Of a DNA stretch of 64,000 bases, positions 1 to 14,696 are shown in pieces. Source of the stretch: Gentiana macrophylla (Eukaryota > Streptophyta > Magnoliopsida > Gentianales > Gentianaceae); contig CM047810.1 in assembly GCA_026214975.1 (NCBI GenBank), positions 97,418,316 through 97,482,315 on the forward strand. Reading direction: 5' to 3'. Numbering within the stretch: position 1 is the first letter of the stretch; each line of letters starts with the position of its first letter. The translations under genes were made by a program, and so were the position numbers. The notes under the pieces were generated by a model. That model ran no database searches and was not told where the DNA came from. It was given only the letters and a program-made list of their open reading frames with translations.

Positions 1-1620
<1,620 letters not shown>

Positions 1621-2578
1621 CACGGTGTGTTGCTAGACGCTATTCCATGATCGTTAGGTATGAAGGACATTTTGGTAATTGCACTTTGTGCCTACGGCCA
1701 ACATATTCGGAAGCCTATCGGGTCACACACATAAGAACATCTAGCCGGATTAAAATGCGGTTATGGCAATAACCAAATAAGGAAAGTTTTATCTCGACTA
1801 TAAAATGTTATAGTGATAAATTAATATGGTAGTATTTATTTATTATGAATAAATTAAATACAAGATATAAATTATATTGAATAATTAAAGAATATTCTGG
1901 ATGCCAATTTATTGGCATATGGGGCGCCACATTTGAGTGTATAAGATACACTTGGATTGTATAATTTAATTAATGAGATTATCATATATTAATATTAGAT
2001 ATTAATAGATTTATGGAAAAATAGATTTATGGTAATAAGATAAAGATATCAACATTAGATGTTGACAATATCTTGGATTTATTTAATATGAGATATTAAA
2101 TTAATTGAGATAAATATAGAATATTTATTTTCCTTATTTTACTAGTAAAATGTTTTTTTTTCCCTCATTAATCTACTAGGAAGCTTCTCCCAATCATATT
2201 GGGATACAGTTGGGGTGCCACTCTCCCTATATAAGAAATGGGTTGGCTAGCTCTTTTGTACATCACCATTAGAAAAGTTCTAATTTACAAAAATAAACTG
2301 AGAGCTTCTTAGAGAGAGATTTAGAGAGAGAAAAAAAGCCGGTCTAGCAACCGGATTTTTCTAGTAGCTATTCAAGAAGGATTCCGGCAAGGTGCTCGTG
2401 TGGATATTGATAGAGTCCGGACACGTGGACGGCTCGCGCACTACTACTCTCCGTAGACGGTCAAAGCGTCGATCTTTTAGATAAAGCAAGGTAACCACCG
2501 TCTACTAACTTAATATGTTTGTTGCTTAAACGAAGTCGATCCTGGTTAAAAGAAATTTCTCGCGTATATTTCCTAACA
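1621..2578 (+). repeat. Copia-1 5' LTR fragment B, joined to the end of fragment A
   Basis: This second partial LTR starts in mid-LTR (CACGGTGTGTTGC, matching 354 and 22216) and ends in CCTAACA at 2578. It has a TATA box (CCCTATATAAG near 2223) and shares its 3' third closely with the Copia-1 3' LTR at 50580-50954. It is directly followed by the primer site, so it is the functional 3' end of the 5' LTR. The abrupt start after fragment A points to illegitimate recombination between two LTRs. Confidence 0.85.
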
Positions 2579-2579
2579 G

Positions 2580-2591
2580 TGGTATCAGAGC
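2580..2591 (+). other. Copia-1 primer binding site, initiator tRNA-Met type
   Basis: TGGTATCAGAGC follows one base after the LTR end. It complements the 3' end of plant initiator tRNA-Met, the primer used by most plant Ty1/copia elements, and fixes the element's orientation as plus. Confidence 0.93.
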
Positions 2592-5500
2592 AAACTTCGA
2601 GCTTAAGCAATAAACATTAAAATTTGCGTAGTAATTTTTCTAGATGCATTATATAGATTCGCGAAACGAAAACAAAAAAAAGGTTATTGGCGGCTTGGGG
2701 TGCTAGGCCGATTGGCGGCGGCACCCCTACCGGAAATACGCCGGCGGCGTCAGCTAGCCCCACGGTTGGTCGGCATCGGTTGGTGTTCGTTTGGTGGAGC
2801 CCTAACATTTTTGTTTTGTGTTTTTGTGATTTTAATAATACATAGAAAATATCTTGTTGTTTAGTTGATGTCATGTGGGTAAACTGATGGTATAAATAGT
2901 TTGGACCATTAGGATGTCGCATGGCATGAAAATGACCACACTCAATTTGTTGAGTAAAAGGGTTTGGCCTGTGGACCACTTTTGTGGATCTAAGGTTAAC
3001 CTAGGCCTTTACCAAATATTTGGTAATGACTTAGGTCGATGCCTTTTGGTTTAGGAAATCAAATGCATCACTTTAAGGTTAGCCTAGGCCTTTACCAAAT
3101 AGTATTTGGTAATGACCTAGGTCAATGCCTTTTGGTTTTGGAAACCAAAGGCATCATTTTGATTAAGAATCAAAAGGAAAAGAATCAAAAGAGATCTATT
3201 TTATTTTTGATTTTATTTTAGAATAGTTCTAGTTAATAAAATTAAAATAGAAATCGTTTTAAAATTAATCGTTAATTCTGTTTCAATTAAAATTATTTAA
3301 TTAATTAAATGTTAATTAGTTAATTGAATAGATAAAATTGTTTGATTGATTAAACATTAATCGATTAATTAAGACGCAAGTTGGTAATTTTAGATTTTAT
3401 CTTTTTCATAAAATGTTATTGTATGAGTTAATATTATAGTAGATATAATATGATTATATGGACCCCGATTGATCATGGACTCGACCAATAGGATAGATGT
3501 GTATGATTTATTTTTTCTGTTGGTTTCAAAATTGTCCTAGGCCGTTATGAAGAACGTGACCTAGTTTACTTTCTGCATTTATTCCATTCCTGTTAGCTCC
3601 CCCAGTGTGCGGCGGATGTATAAATTTATTAGATAGATTTTATGTAACAAGAATGGAGCAAAAGATAGAGACCAAATAAAGACGAATGAAGATCCTTTTC
3701 AAGGTGGTGCATTAAAGATCCTATTGGCGGTTGCAGCTACCCTTAGATTGTGACCCGCGGTTTCGTCAGTTTGTATTCGAAACCGCACTTAGGAAAAGTC
3801 CATTATCATACCGGTTACTCTACGCATTTTTTTTTGTGCTTGTATTTATTTTATATGATATGATAGATGCATGACTAGGCACGATCAAGATGAATGTGTA
3901 GGATGTATGTCTATAGAGATAGATATAATTGATGAGACCGTAATTAAAATAATAAAGTGAATTAATTTTCATAAATACTCCCACGACAAAAACTCGAGTC
4001 ATATTTTGTCTCCCAATATTATAATGAAGGTGATGAGCCCTTGTTCGGATCCAACTGATCGGCCCACGTCGAGAGTTGACCAACCTTGGGTATATCGTTA
4101 TTATCGAGATATAAGATCTTATGAATATTTGGGTTACGACTCGACTAAGAATCTTGCGGTGATTGGCCCACGTCAGGACCGTTTGATTTTAGAGACAATG
4201 GGTGGCTATCACATAGAGATGTGAGCTGTCAAAGAGTTGACTAGTCAACCAATGGAAGCCGCATGAGATGCGACCGGTAAGCGTACCCACCTTTCCAAAT
4301 TGACCCGGTCGATCAGCCCACGCCGGGGATCGAGTCAACTATATTGGATTCCACGCACTAGGGAAATTTAAAAATTCTTGAAAGTCAATATTTGGGAGTT
4401 GTTAACTAGTGGGAGCAAAATCATAAACCATAAGACCATTTTTGATTTTGCATGTATAAACAACAACACTCTTTTATATTTATTTTATGTTGTAGTTTTT
4501 TTGCGAACTTTTATTTCTATGTTTTATTCTCGATTGTTAAAACCAAATTATGACTGTTACCTTTTAAGAAATGTTCTCAAGTATGGTTAAGTCACTTTAA
4601 TCCTTTAAAATAAGCAATGACACGAGCAACTACATTATAGTAGTTAAGGACAAGAAGACTTCATACTTGATGGAGTGCTCTAAAACTTTAATTACTAGTC
4701 AGAACGGATGCTCGTGATATGATTGAATCACTTGAAATAAGTTTCAACGAATTAATCATATATTGGATTTATCGATATTCAATGTGTCATTCTGTCATAC
4801 GATGACAATTAAATTCGAACACTAGATCTGTTGAATGTGAATGACTACAATGAATTTTGGAAAGGTTGTTTTCAAAATGTAAGATTTAAGTATCAACTTA
4901 ATTCTTTAACTATTGCTTGACGGTTAATTAAATAGTTCATGTTTTGAATATGTTCAAAAGGTTAAATAAACTATCTAATAAACTTGGATTTTCTTTGTGA
5001 AAGAAATCTGATGACATAGCTCTTGTGATTTTCTTAAGTCTTTTGAAGACAAAAGTAAGAAACATTTACAAGTGCTTAAAGGATTAAAAGGAAAGTTATG
5101 GCATATGCTTAATAAGAGAACTTATCGAAGTCTCTATTCTAGGTAAATGTGTTGAGATAAATCCATCTAAGTTCAAGTAAACTTTTAGATATATGATATC
5201 TTATGAGTATGATTAAATTAGAAAGACTAAATACGGAATACACCAAGATACGAAAAGTGAAGCAAACGTTGCGATATTTTCGGTATTGTATTCTGAGTCA
5301 GGTAAACTGATAAAGGAAATAAATAAATGTTATTGTGTTCGGTTCTTATGAAGGACATGATCTCAGTTAATTGTTAGGATTTAATGGACAAATTCAATTC
5401 AAAGGAATAAACGTTATTCCAATAAAGTTGAACGATCACTGAATCTAGCATACTAGATTGGTGTCACTATATAGTTGATATATGTGATATAATCTCAACT

Positions 5501-5880
5501 AAGTATTTGTATGGTTATTATCCTTGATGTTTTGTGGTTGTTCTAGACATAGTCTCTATTGAAGAGAAACGTGTGATAAATGTCATTCTGATGATGTCTG
5601 AACCATGTGATTATGAATCATGTGGGTAATACGTGTCTTATCTAAAGATGACTGAAATACCCTTTTATGAAAAGGTTATAAATTCTAGAAAAATTGTCTA
5701 AAGCCTAAACATACCGATGTTTGTTGGCTGATGACAATTAATTCCACAAATAATTGCTTATTAATCTCTATGACTATTTTTAGAAATAGTTGAATGTACT
5801 TAGTGAAGTACAAAAAATCGGAAAGCCTGAAAAGTTTGAGCTAGTACGAATATAAGATTGATGAGCTACTTAGGAATTAA
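2592..5880 (+). other. Copia-1 leader and unrecognisable gag region
   Basis: This should hold the 5' leader and gag of Copia-1. A GC-rich stretch near 2690-2790 and an 83-bp tandem duplication (2991-3158) are visible, and the rest is AT-rich. No gag motif or CCHC knuckle could be read in any frame, and short frames near 4006 and 4378 have no recognisable content. The region is either decayed beyond recognition or partly non-coding leader. I see no host gene here. Confidence 0.5.
2991..3158 (+). repeat. Tandem 83-bp duplication in the Copia-1 leader
   Basis: Two adjacent copies (2991-3073 and 3074-3158) share TAAGGTTA, CCTAGGCC, TTTACCAAAT, ATTTGGTAATGAC and GCCTTTTGGTTT. Each copy holds the inverted repeat TACCAAAT...ATTTGGTA, so the transcript could fold into a small hairpin twice. 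No function is known. Confidence 0.85.
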
Positions 5881-7432
5881 TCTTCAATTGGATTGAAACA
5901 ATTAATACATGAAGGGTGTTTCAGAAATTGTATGAAAAGGAATCAGATTCTCCCTTAAAGGATACCATTTTTGGATACGCAATTAGATTGTGTTTCTAAA
6001 ATGGAAACAACATCTTATACGATAAAGGTGTGATCTAAGCCATGCGAAATATCCCTTATCTGTTCTGGGATAGTGCCCTTATTCAATACATATACTTAAC
6101 CGAGTTCCAAAGAATAAAGGTTGAAAGAATTCCATATCAGATATGGAAGAAGATGACGTCAAATCCATCTTAACCGATGATTGTCATGCTTCTAAAAAGT
6201 AGGCAACGTCTGAAAGACTGGGAGCCTAGTACGACATATGCAACTTTGTGGGATATCTTTGCAAATACGCTGGATATCATTTACTTACCTGGGGAGCAAA
6301 ATGTTTGTCTCCAAACATGTCATTTTTTAGAGAAGTGTTTCTTCCAAAAGAAACAGTGAGAGTAAATTGAAATCTCAAAAGAATTTGAGAACCACAAAGA
6401 TATATTCAACCATTGGAACATGAGCAGGCGCCGCATAGAGATGAGGTGCATGACATTGCTCAGTGCAAACAAGTACCATGTGAGTCTGCAGATGACCACA
6501 AGCCTGAAAAGGCTACTGGTATGTTCATCTTGAAGAATGAAGATATCGCGACTTATATGCTTGAAAGGCAATATTAAGAGATATGGTTATGAGCTATGGT
6601 ATCTGAAACAGATTCCATGTGTGACAACCGGGTTATGAACCTAGTATGTCTTACCTGAAGGGAATGTCCCTAAAAGGAGTAGCTTGTCCTTATGAAAGAC
6701 TGACATGGATGGTAATACGGTTACCATAAGGCTAGGTGGATAGGTTGAAGGCTATAGGGTGTAAACCTTATGATTACCTTTGTGCTACCAGCTATGCTTA
6801 AGTCCATTCAAATAGCGCTTATAGCTACATATCATGGCTATATGATAGTGTTGAAAACGTTGGGCCAATGGCTGGATGTTCATAGACAATAACATGATAT
6901 GTAAGCTTATGAGATCCATTTATGGACTCAAACAAGTTTCTCTAAATAAGTTATTTGCTTTGATAGATCAAAAGAGTTTGATTTCATCAAAAGGGAAAGA
7001 TTTGCCTTATGTATAGAAGTGTTAGTGGGAGTGTTACAGTTTTTGAGCAAGGTGTTGCATATCCTTCTCAAGAGTTGTTATCCCATGTCACAGTCAATTA
7101 ATGTTTGGTAATTCAAGGACTTTACAAAAGCTCTTGGAAGTAGCTGTTCTTATTTTGGAAATAAGAGTCTATAGTGATAGATTTAGATATTGCTTGATTA
7201 TCACAGTTCACTCACATAGATGAGATGCTAAAAGTGTTTAGCATAGATCATAGCAAGAGATACTGCTAGCCGGTATTCTCGGGATCTATCTATAACAGGA
7301 CATCAGCCCCGGAGATAAGGTGAAATATTATACTTATGGAAAGGTTCCCTTTGCTACTGCAATAGGATCCAACATAAGTTTTGTGAATTAAACCAGATGT
7401 TCATACTTCATGAAGAGTAATGAGAATGTATG
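5881..7432 (+). pseudogene. Copia-1 pol remnant: integrase C-terminal part and reverse transcriptase
   Basis: The reading is broken by many stops and shifts, but conserved copia segments can be followed in order. Integrase core pieces lie near 5960-6180 (a FW...A block and a PYQIW block). The linker with EQNV and a FLEK-like segment is near 6290-6340. The start of reverse transcriptase is near 6590-6700 (SETDSM, NRV-NLV, LPEG). A GLKQ-like block follows near 6930, then a KVSGS-like block near 7015. The YVDD catalytic motif expected near 7050 is not recognisable. The frame stops at the Copia-2 insertion and resumes at 20780. It cannot encode an active enzyme. Confidence 0.75.
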
Positions 7433-9111
7433 TGTTGGACATATTTTAAGTTTTAATGATGAGTGCCAGACTAGCTGTTATAGAGCACAGGCAAAAAGAT
7501 GTCTAGATCCAATGTATAGGTTTATTAGAGTTTGATCTTTGTATAGGTTTGATCAAACAAGCACTGTAATTAGGTCAGCAGACCTGTCTAGATCAGTAGG
7601 GTAACTAGGTCAGTAGAGTGTCTAGGAACTTGCTGAAGACTGAAGGCTGAGGGTACAAACTCAGTTATTGAAGGCTAAGGGATCAAACTTAGTATTTAAA
7701 GTCAAGGATATAGAATCAGAATTTAGGGAAGTCTGTGATGACCTAAACTGATTAGATAGACCTTGTGTACAAGATCTAAGTTCCATATGTTAAGTGGTGA
7801 TTGGAACTTAGCTATGCTCAAAATGGTGTACTCTAACTTCAAAATAAAAAGTTAGATGAGAAGAAGTCAGCTGGTGTGTTATTAAAATACAGCAAACTTA
7901 AACCTGCTGAAAGATGTGTACATCCGCAGGCTGTTATACTTCAGATATTTGTTGAGTATATTTCTCGATTTAATCAAGGATTACATTGGAATATTACAAG
8001 GATAATGATGGATTACAAGCCTTGATATTGTCAACAAATCAATGGTCAAGATAAAAAGAACGTTGGGAAGATTCAGAGGATTAACCAATGGACACAAGTC
8101 AAAGGGTGGACAGACTGAAAACTGACAAAAAGCAAACTGACAGTGTCAGTACTATGAACAGAGATAGAAAGCAAGTCAAGATGGAGACAAATCTGAAACG
8201 GCTATGTTTGAAATTCAAACATAAGTCACAGGATTCTCACCTATAAATAGAAGACTCCTGATTCAGATACAGGTGATGAAAAACAAATAATCTACTAAAA
8301 GCTAACAAGTTTTTGATCAAGAAAATCACCCTGCTGACATATACAGAGCTTTAACTGACTAATCAAGAAATATCTTCAAGTGTAACCTGCTATCAAGTTA
8401 CATCAAGAATACACACTTGAAGACATCAAGCTGCTGATCGTTTCATCCCGATCAAGTCACGACAATCGAATCATTTACTTGATTCAACCTTTCTTTTACA
8501 AGAAACCTGCTTTGAAGAGAGAGAAGCACTTAGGTGTCAAGAATCGTTGTTTGTGGTAGAAATTTGGTGAAGAGGCAATCCTACCCTTCAAGGACCAGTG
8601 GAATACTTTGGAGCAGCAATCCTACCTGTTTCAAGTGTTCAATTTGTGAAGCCATAGTTATTGGTGAAGGACAGACAGCTTAGGGATTTTTGTAACTGCA
8701 ACCTCAAAGATCTCTAGTGAATTTCTTCCAACATCACATGAGAAGAGTGGACTGACAGGATTACACCACCTGGAACCACTATAAAATTTGCCTACTTACT
8801 TTCTGCATTTAGTATACTGATCACATCAACCTACTGAAACTAGCAACTGAATCACACACTTACACTATTGAGTATCTAATACTTAGTATCATCTTTTAAC
8901 AACAAGTAATAAGGCTTAATTTGAATATATTCCGCTGCAACAAATTTAGTTAAATCAACAAATCAGAGACTCATCGAGTGGTCGATGATCATCGAGCAAT
9001 CAAGAGAGCATCGACATTGCTGAGTTTGTAAACTCCAAAAGTTTTAAGTATTAAGTTATTCACCCCCCCCCCCCCTCTAAACTTAACCAAAGCATTTTCA
9101 AGGGACCAACA
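7433..9111 (+). repeat. Copia-2 5' LTR
   Basis: Starts TGTTGGAC and ends CCAACA just before the primer site. A canonical TATA box (CTATAAATAG) is at about 8241-8250, so U3 is about 800 bp. Near the 3' end is a run of 13-14 C (from 9062) followed by TCTAAACTTAACC, a feature shared with the 3' LTR. Several differences from the 3' LTR are clustered at CTG/CAG sites. Confidence 0.95.
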
Positions 9112-9113
9112 AT

Positions 9114-9125
9114 TGGTATCGGAGC
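9114..9125 (+). other. Copia-2 primer binding site, initiator tRNA-Met type
   Basis: TGGTATCGGAGC begins two bases after the LTR end and differs at one base from the usual TGGTATCAGAGC. It is the site of minus-strand DNA priming. Confidence 0.9.
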
Positions 9126-9212
9126 AAAGGCTTCGCTCAAGTAATCCTACTTGTTGTGCTTGTGAAAATACTTTGAAAACTTTTTCAAGTTTCGATTTTA
9201 AAGCTTTGCATC

Positions 9213-11540
9213 ATGGATAACAACCAAAGATGCTAGACTATGTTGATGTGTTCCTTAGATCGTTTCGATGAGTATAAACTTTGTATGCAGCTTATTTAGC
9301 CGCAACACATGATGAGATGATGGATGTGTTTGATGATGGACCACCGGAGATCACTAAGACCATAATCGTAGCGAAAAACTCAGTATGTTCCAAAGCCAAA
9401 AAGAGAGTGGGTGTCAAGATAGAAAAATAGCAAATCTTAACAACATTGCTCTTGATATCATATACAGAACCTTGGATAGCAATATGTACATGAAAGTGAA
9501 AGATTGCAAAACTGCAAAGGAACTTTGGGAAAAATTACAACTTATCTGTGAAGGAAACTGATGCTATAAAGAAAAAACAAAGTTAGTGTATCCAAAAGAA
9601 ACTTCCAAGATTTCAAAATGAAATCAAATGAAACCATTGAGAAAATGGAGTCAAGATTCAATGCTATTATGGATGAACTCACCATGCTGAATGTAATCTA
9701 TACAAAAGAAGAGATCAATACAAGAATCTTAGAAGCCCTACCTGCAAAGGAAGTTTGGAAGATGAAGGTTACTGCCATAGAAGAATACAAGAGTCTACAT
9801 GAAGAGGATACCTTCAAGTTGTTTTCAGATCTCAAGGCATATGAATTCAATAAGAAACTTATTCCTGAGACTGAAAAAGAAGAACCAAAGACTACTGCAT
9901 TGGCTGCTGCACATAAAAAAGAATCATTAGGTGGTCAAGATGATCTACTGGATGAGATGCAAGAGCAAATTGCCCTACTGAGCAGGAAGATCAGAATGAT
10001 GAAAACATGAAGAGGTTCTCCAAGAAATTCCACAAAGAAATCAAGTGAAAAGAAGAAGGAAGAATCCAAGAAAGATAATTATTATTTGTGCTTTCATTGC
10101 AAGAAACCAGGACACTTCAAACCTGATTGTCCTGTTTTGAAACAGAAAAATGAACCTGATTATCTGTGCTTCAACTGCAAGAAACCTGACATTTTAGACC
10201 TGATTGTCCAGACCTACTGAAGAACAAAAATCAGCAAAGAAGATCTGGCAAGAAAACAATGGTTGCTGATGATGAATCAGACTATGAAGTTGAATCAGAA
10301 AAGGGAAATGAATATGATGATACTGCACATATTGCTGATATGGATGATTATGCTTTAATGGCAAATATGGATGAGTCTGAGGAGGTATACAACTCTGTAT
10401 CTATAAATACTCCTGCAGAAAGTGATTGTCAATCTACTTGTGGTTCAAATCCTAAAAATTCTGACAATGAAGAAACTTTGGATGCCATCCTTATTTAACT
10501 AAGGAAAATACAATCTGGTTATGAGATTGTGAAGGCTGAAAAAGAAGCTCTTCAAGCAAAAATTGAAAGGTTAAAAGCTGAATTAAGAACTCTCAAAGGA
10601 AAGGAAAAAGATTTTGAACAAAATCAACATAAGTCTGTTGTACATTCGGTAGCTGTTGAATCTGATGAACAATCTAGTTCCACCACTGCATTCAAATCTG
10701 GAAAGCCTTATGGTGATAGAACATGCCTTGGATTTGGAGCTCAACAATCTACTAAGGGTTGATCCAGTAAGGTTACTGAACCTAGTGCCAGAATTGGTCC
10801 TAAGTTTGTGCCTGCACAAGATCCAACTCCCAAAAGGGTTGCTGAGGCAGTAAAGCTTACTGAGAAGACTTTAAAGAAGCAAAATCAGAAGTCTAAAAAG
10901 TCAACAGTACCTAACAAAAAGGGTAAATCCAAAAGTAGGATTGATGGACCTTCTAGACCTGCTAATAGCTGACCTGCTGCTAAGTCTGCTGGACCACAAA
11001 AGGGCAAAAATAAAAAATATTCCAAGGATAAGAATCCTAAACCTAAAAATGTTAACCATTCTAGGGATATTTATCTCAGGGGGAAAGTTAGATTGTTCCA
11101 TACTGATGATGTTTGGAATATTCCTACCCCTACTGCTAGAAACAATAGTCATAACCAAAATTCTAGGGTAAAACCTAAGCAATGGAATCAGCAGAGGACT
11201 CAGCAGAGGACTCATTCAAGACCTCGGCATGGACCTCAGCAGACTCCATATTATAGGGCTGCTTCTAACAGACAACAAACCTATGGTTATACTGGTGCTT
11301 CTAACAATAGTAATCACTTCAAAACAACATTATGTACCAAAAGGCCAGAAAGCATATGTGAATCCTACACAACCAAATGTTAGATTTTATGGAAATGTAG
11401 GATACATATATGAACAAAAGTGTAATGCTTTTCAAAGAAGACCTTATGGAAATTTGCCAAGGGTCATGCTTACCACTGACCACTATGGACCCAAACAGTT
11501 TTGGGTACCTAAAACACATTAACTTTGTTTTGTATGGTGT
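9213..11540 (+). pseudogene. Copia-2 gag (nucleocapsid) remnant
   Basis: An ATG at 9213 begins a degraded gag with early stops. A better segment runs 9618-10010 (about 130 residues, charged, with the ELW-type gag block just before it near 9510). A CCHC zinc knuckle, CFHCKKPGHFKPDC, is encoded at 10089-10130. A second knuckle near 10168 starts CFNCKKP but loses frame by a one-base deletion inside it. Downstream segments are acidic then Lys-rich (10259-10760), typical of the long gag-protease linker of Sireviruses. The protein would coat the RNA in virus-like particles. It is now broken into at least six pieces. Confidence 0.85.
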
Positions 11541-11544
11541 CTAG

Positions 11545-12087
11545 TACTTTGACAGTGGATGTTCCAGACATATGACAAAGAATAAGCACTGTTTAACAAA
11601 TTATGTGGCAAATGATGGTCCAAGAGTCAATTTTGGCAACATGAATACACCAGGATACACAAGAGGATATGGTACACTGGTGAGGAATGGATTAACTATC
11701 AGAAATGTTGCATTTGTGGAAGGACTGGACTACAACCTACTAAGCACTGGACAATTTTGTGACATGGGTTACAAGGGCACTTTTGACAAAGGCTACTGTG
11801 TTGTCATTGGTGAAAGAGGTGAACAAGTTGTGTTGGCTGGAAGAAGACAACAAAACATGTATGTTGTGGATTGGTCTACTGCTGTTCCAGAGACATGCCT
11901 GATTGTGCATACCATGTCAGAACTAAATTGGTTGTGGCATAAGAAGTTGAATCATCTTAACTTTGATGATATAAATCAATTGGTGAAAAGGAAGTTGGTG
12001 ATTGGTTTACCTGAGATCACATTCAAAAAGGATGATATATGTGATGCATGTCAGCAAGGTAAACAAACAAAGTCAAGCTTCAAGTGA
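11545..12087 (+). pseudogene. Copia-2 protease and integrase zinc domain
   Basis: The aspartic protease active site DSGCSRHMT is encoded from 11551; a TAG just before it replaces the usual Trp codon. The open segment continues to 12087 and includes the GAG-pre-integrase domain with its HHCC zinc ligands: WHKKLNHLN (two His, near 11936-11955) and CDACQQGK (two Cys, near 12043-12065). The protease would cleave the Gag-Pol polyprotein and the zinc domain helps integrase multimerise. A TGA right after KSSFK separates this from the integrase core. Confidence 0.92.
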
Positions 12088-12099
12088 AAGACTAAACAA

Positions 12100-12995
12100 T
12101 CAACAAAAAGAGTTTTGGAGCTGATGCACATGGATCTATTTGGACCTGTAATACCGACAAGTGTAACAGGAAAGAAGTACACATTGGTAGTTGTGGATGA
12201 TTATTCAAGATACACTTGGGTAGTATTCATGAACAAGAAAAGTGAAACACTTCAAAAGATGCCTGAACTTTTGAAGAGATTGCAAATGAGAAAAGTTTGA
12301 CCGTAGTAAAGATCATAACAGACAAGGGTACTGAGTTTCTCAATACAGTCATAAGATAATATTGTGAACAAAATGGTGTCCTGCATCAACTAGCAGCAGC
12401 TGGAACACCTCAGCGAAATGGGGTTGCTGAGATAAGAAACAGGACCTTGAAAGAAGCAGGGAGGACAATGATTTGTGAAGCATTACTACCTGAAAGATAT
12501 TGGGCTGAAGTAATCAATACAGCTTTCTATACACAAAATAGGACCTCAGTCAACAAGAAGCTGCTGAAGACACCTTATGAGATATGGAATGGAAGAAAAC
12601 CAAATATATCTTATTTCCATCCATTTGGAAGCAAATGTTTTATTTTGAATCATAAGGAACAATTGAAGACTTTTCAACCAAAATCAGATGATGGAATCGT
12701 TTTGGATATTCTTCAGTCAGTAAGGCATTCAGGGTACTGAATAAAAGGACTTTGAAATATGAAGAATCAATACATGTTGTATTTGATGAATCTAAGTTCA
12801 CTGGAATGGAAGATGATGTTTCAGAACCTGCTGAGAATCTCCAAGCTACTGATCCAGAATTTATTGATGTTTTGGAAAAGATAAATGACTTAAAAGTTTC
12901 TGACTCTGCCCCTGCTGAAAAACCCTGCTGGTAACACTACTGATGCAACAACAGATGCAATTCAAGGATCTGTTGAACCCCCTACTGAAGCAATA
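12100..12995 (+). pseudogene. Copia-2 integrase core and C-terminal part
   Basis: All three DDE residues can be seen, but in different frames: Asp in HMDLFGP (near 12127), Asp in TDKGTEF (near 12319) and Glu in NGVAEIRNRT (near 12420). VVDDYSRYTW lies near 12192 and the PYEIWNGRKP block near 12580. Stops or shifts occur near 12299, 12740 and 12932. The enzyme would insert the element's DNA into the host genome. The C-terminal tail is acidic and poorly conserved. Confidence 0.9.
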
Positions 12996-13052
12996 GCAGA
13001 GCCTACTGAAGATGAAGCTCATGTAAATTAAACTAATCAATATATACAATGG

Positions 13053-14180
13053 TTGAAGGACCACCCTGCTGAACAAGTTATTGGCAATATACAACAAGAT
13101 GTAAGGACTAGAAGACAATTGAAAGCGATGTTTACTTGTTTTCTATCTCAAATAGAGCCTAAAGTTATTGAAGAAGTAATATCTGATCCAAATTGGATAA
13201 TTGCTATGCAAGAAGAATTGAATGAGTTTGAAAGAAACCAAGATTGGACACTAGTGGAAAGGCCTAGTCATGCAAATATAATTGGAACTAAATGGGTATA
13301 AAGAAACAAATTGGATGAATATGGTACCATTGTAAGGAATAAGACCAGACTAGTGGAAAAAGGCTACTCTCAAGCTGAAGGAATAGATTTTGATGAGACA
13401 TATGCCCCAGTTGCAAGATTAGAAGATATAAGACTGTTTTTGGCATATGCTGCATTTAAAAACTTCAAAGTATACCAGATGGATGTCAAAAGTACATTTT
13501 TAAATGGCATTCTGGAGGAAGAAGTTTATGTTCAGCAACCTCCTGGTTTTGAAGTTAAAGATCAAGAAGATAAAGTGTACAGACTTAAAAAGGCACTTTA
13601 TGGTTTGAAATAAGCACCGAGAGCATGGTATGAAACCCTATATCAACTCTTGGTGGACAATGGTTTTACCAAAGGTACCATTGACAAGACTCTTTTCAGA
13701 ATCAATGAAGGGGACAGCACCCTGCTGGTACAGATTTATGTTGATGACATAATTTTTGGTTCTGAAAATGAATTGCTATGCGAAAATTTTGCTAATCTCA
13801 TGAAAAGAAAGTTCCAAATGAGTATGATGGGAGAGATGAACTACTTCTTGGGATTACAAGTCAAACAAATGAAAGATGGAATCTTTATTCATCAAACAAA
13901 ATATACCAAGGAGTTGCTGAAGAAGTTTGGCATGGAAAATAGCACCAAGGTATCAACTCCTATGAGTACTAACATCAGATTGGATGAAGATAAAGAAGGC
14001 ATAGATGTTGATCAGACCTTATGCAGAAGGATGATAGGCAGTCTGCTGTACCTCACTGCCAGCAGACCTGATATATCCTTTGCTGTAGGTGTTTGTGCAA
14101 GATTTCAATCAAAACCAAAGGAAAGTCACTTAACTGCAGTCAAGAGGATTCTTAAGTATCTAAAAGAGACTTTGGCAGTA
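13053..14180 (+). pseudogene. Copia-2 reverse transcriptase
   Basis: The copia RT domain is nearly complete: WTLVERP and IGTKWV near 13245-13300, [19 protein letters not shown] near 13378, [12 protein letters not shown] near 13474, KALYGLK near 13594, and the catalytic YVDDIIF at 13737-13757. Two TAA stops interrupt an otherwise single frame: after KWV (near 13299) and after YGLK (near 13612, where copia elements normally have Gln, so CAA to TAA). The C-terminal blocks RRMIGSLLYLTASRPDI lie near 14025. This would be the most intact copia RT in the window if the two stops were absent. Confidence 0.95.
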
Positions 14181-14185
14181 GGGAT

Positions 14186-14662
14186 ATGGTATTCAAAAGA
14201 TGGAAGTTTCAAATATCCTACTCAGATTCTGATTATGCTGGATGCAAAATTGATATAAAAAGCATCACAGGAACCTGTCAGTTGATGGGAAATAGACTGG
14301 TTTCCTGGTTCAGTAAGAAACAGAATTCAATATCAACTTCCACTGGCCGAATATATTTACTCACTGGAAGTCATTGTGCACAAATACTATGGTTGAGACA
14401 ACAATTAAGGGATTATGGAATTGAAGAAAGAGAAATTCCTATAATGTGTGACAAAACAAGTGCAATTGCAATCACAAAAAATCCTGTTTTGCACTCAAGA
14501 ACCAAGCACATTGATGTGAGACATCATTTTATAAGAGATCATGTTGAGAAGAAAGATGTGGTGGTTCTTTACATCCCTACTGAAGATCAACTTGCTGATA
14601 TATTTACAAAACCATTGGATAGTGAAAGGTTTGCTAAGTTAAGAACTGAACTTGAAATTTGA
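14186..14662 (+). pseudogene. Copia-2 RNase H
   Basis: Copia-type RNase H follows RT with a small frame change near 14215. Visible blocks are NRLVSWFSKKQNSISTST near 14290, IMCDKTSAIAI near 14441, RTKHIDVRHHF near 14500, and the closing DQLADIFTKPL near 14585. The usual AEAEY after STST is scrambled (STSTGRIY), which removes an acidic catalytic residue. The domain degrades RNA in the RNA:DNA hybrid. A TGA at 14660 ends pol. Confidence 0.92.
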
Positions 14663-14696
14663 CAGATATACTAATAATCAGCAGTGTACTGGAATT

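Noticed and set aside
9061..9075. A long C-run as a sequencing artefact
   Set aside because: A similar C-run is at the same place in the 3' LTR (near 20732), so it is part of the element, though its exact length is uncertain.
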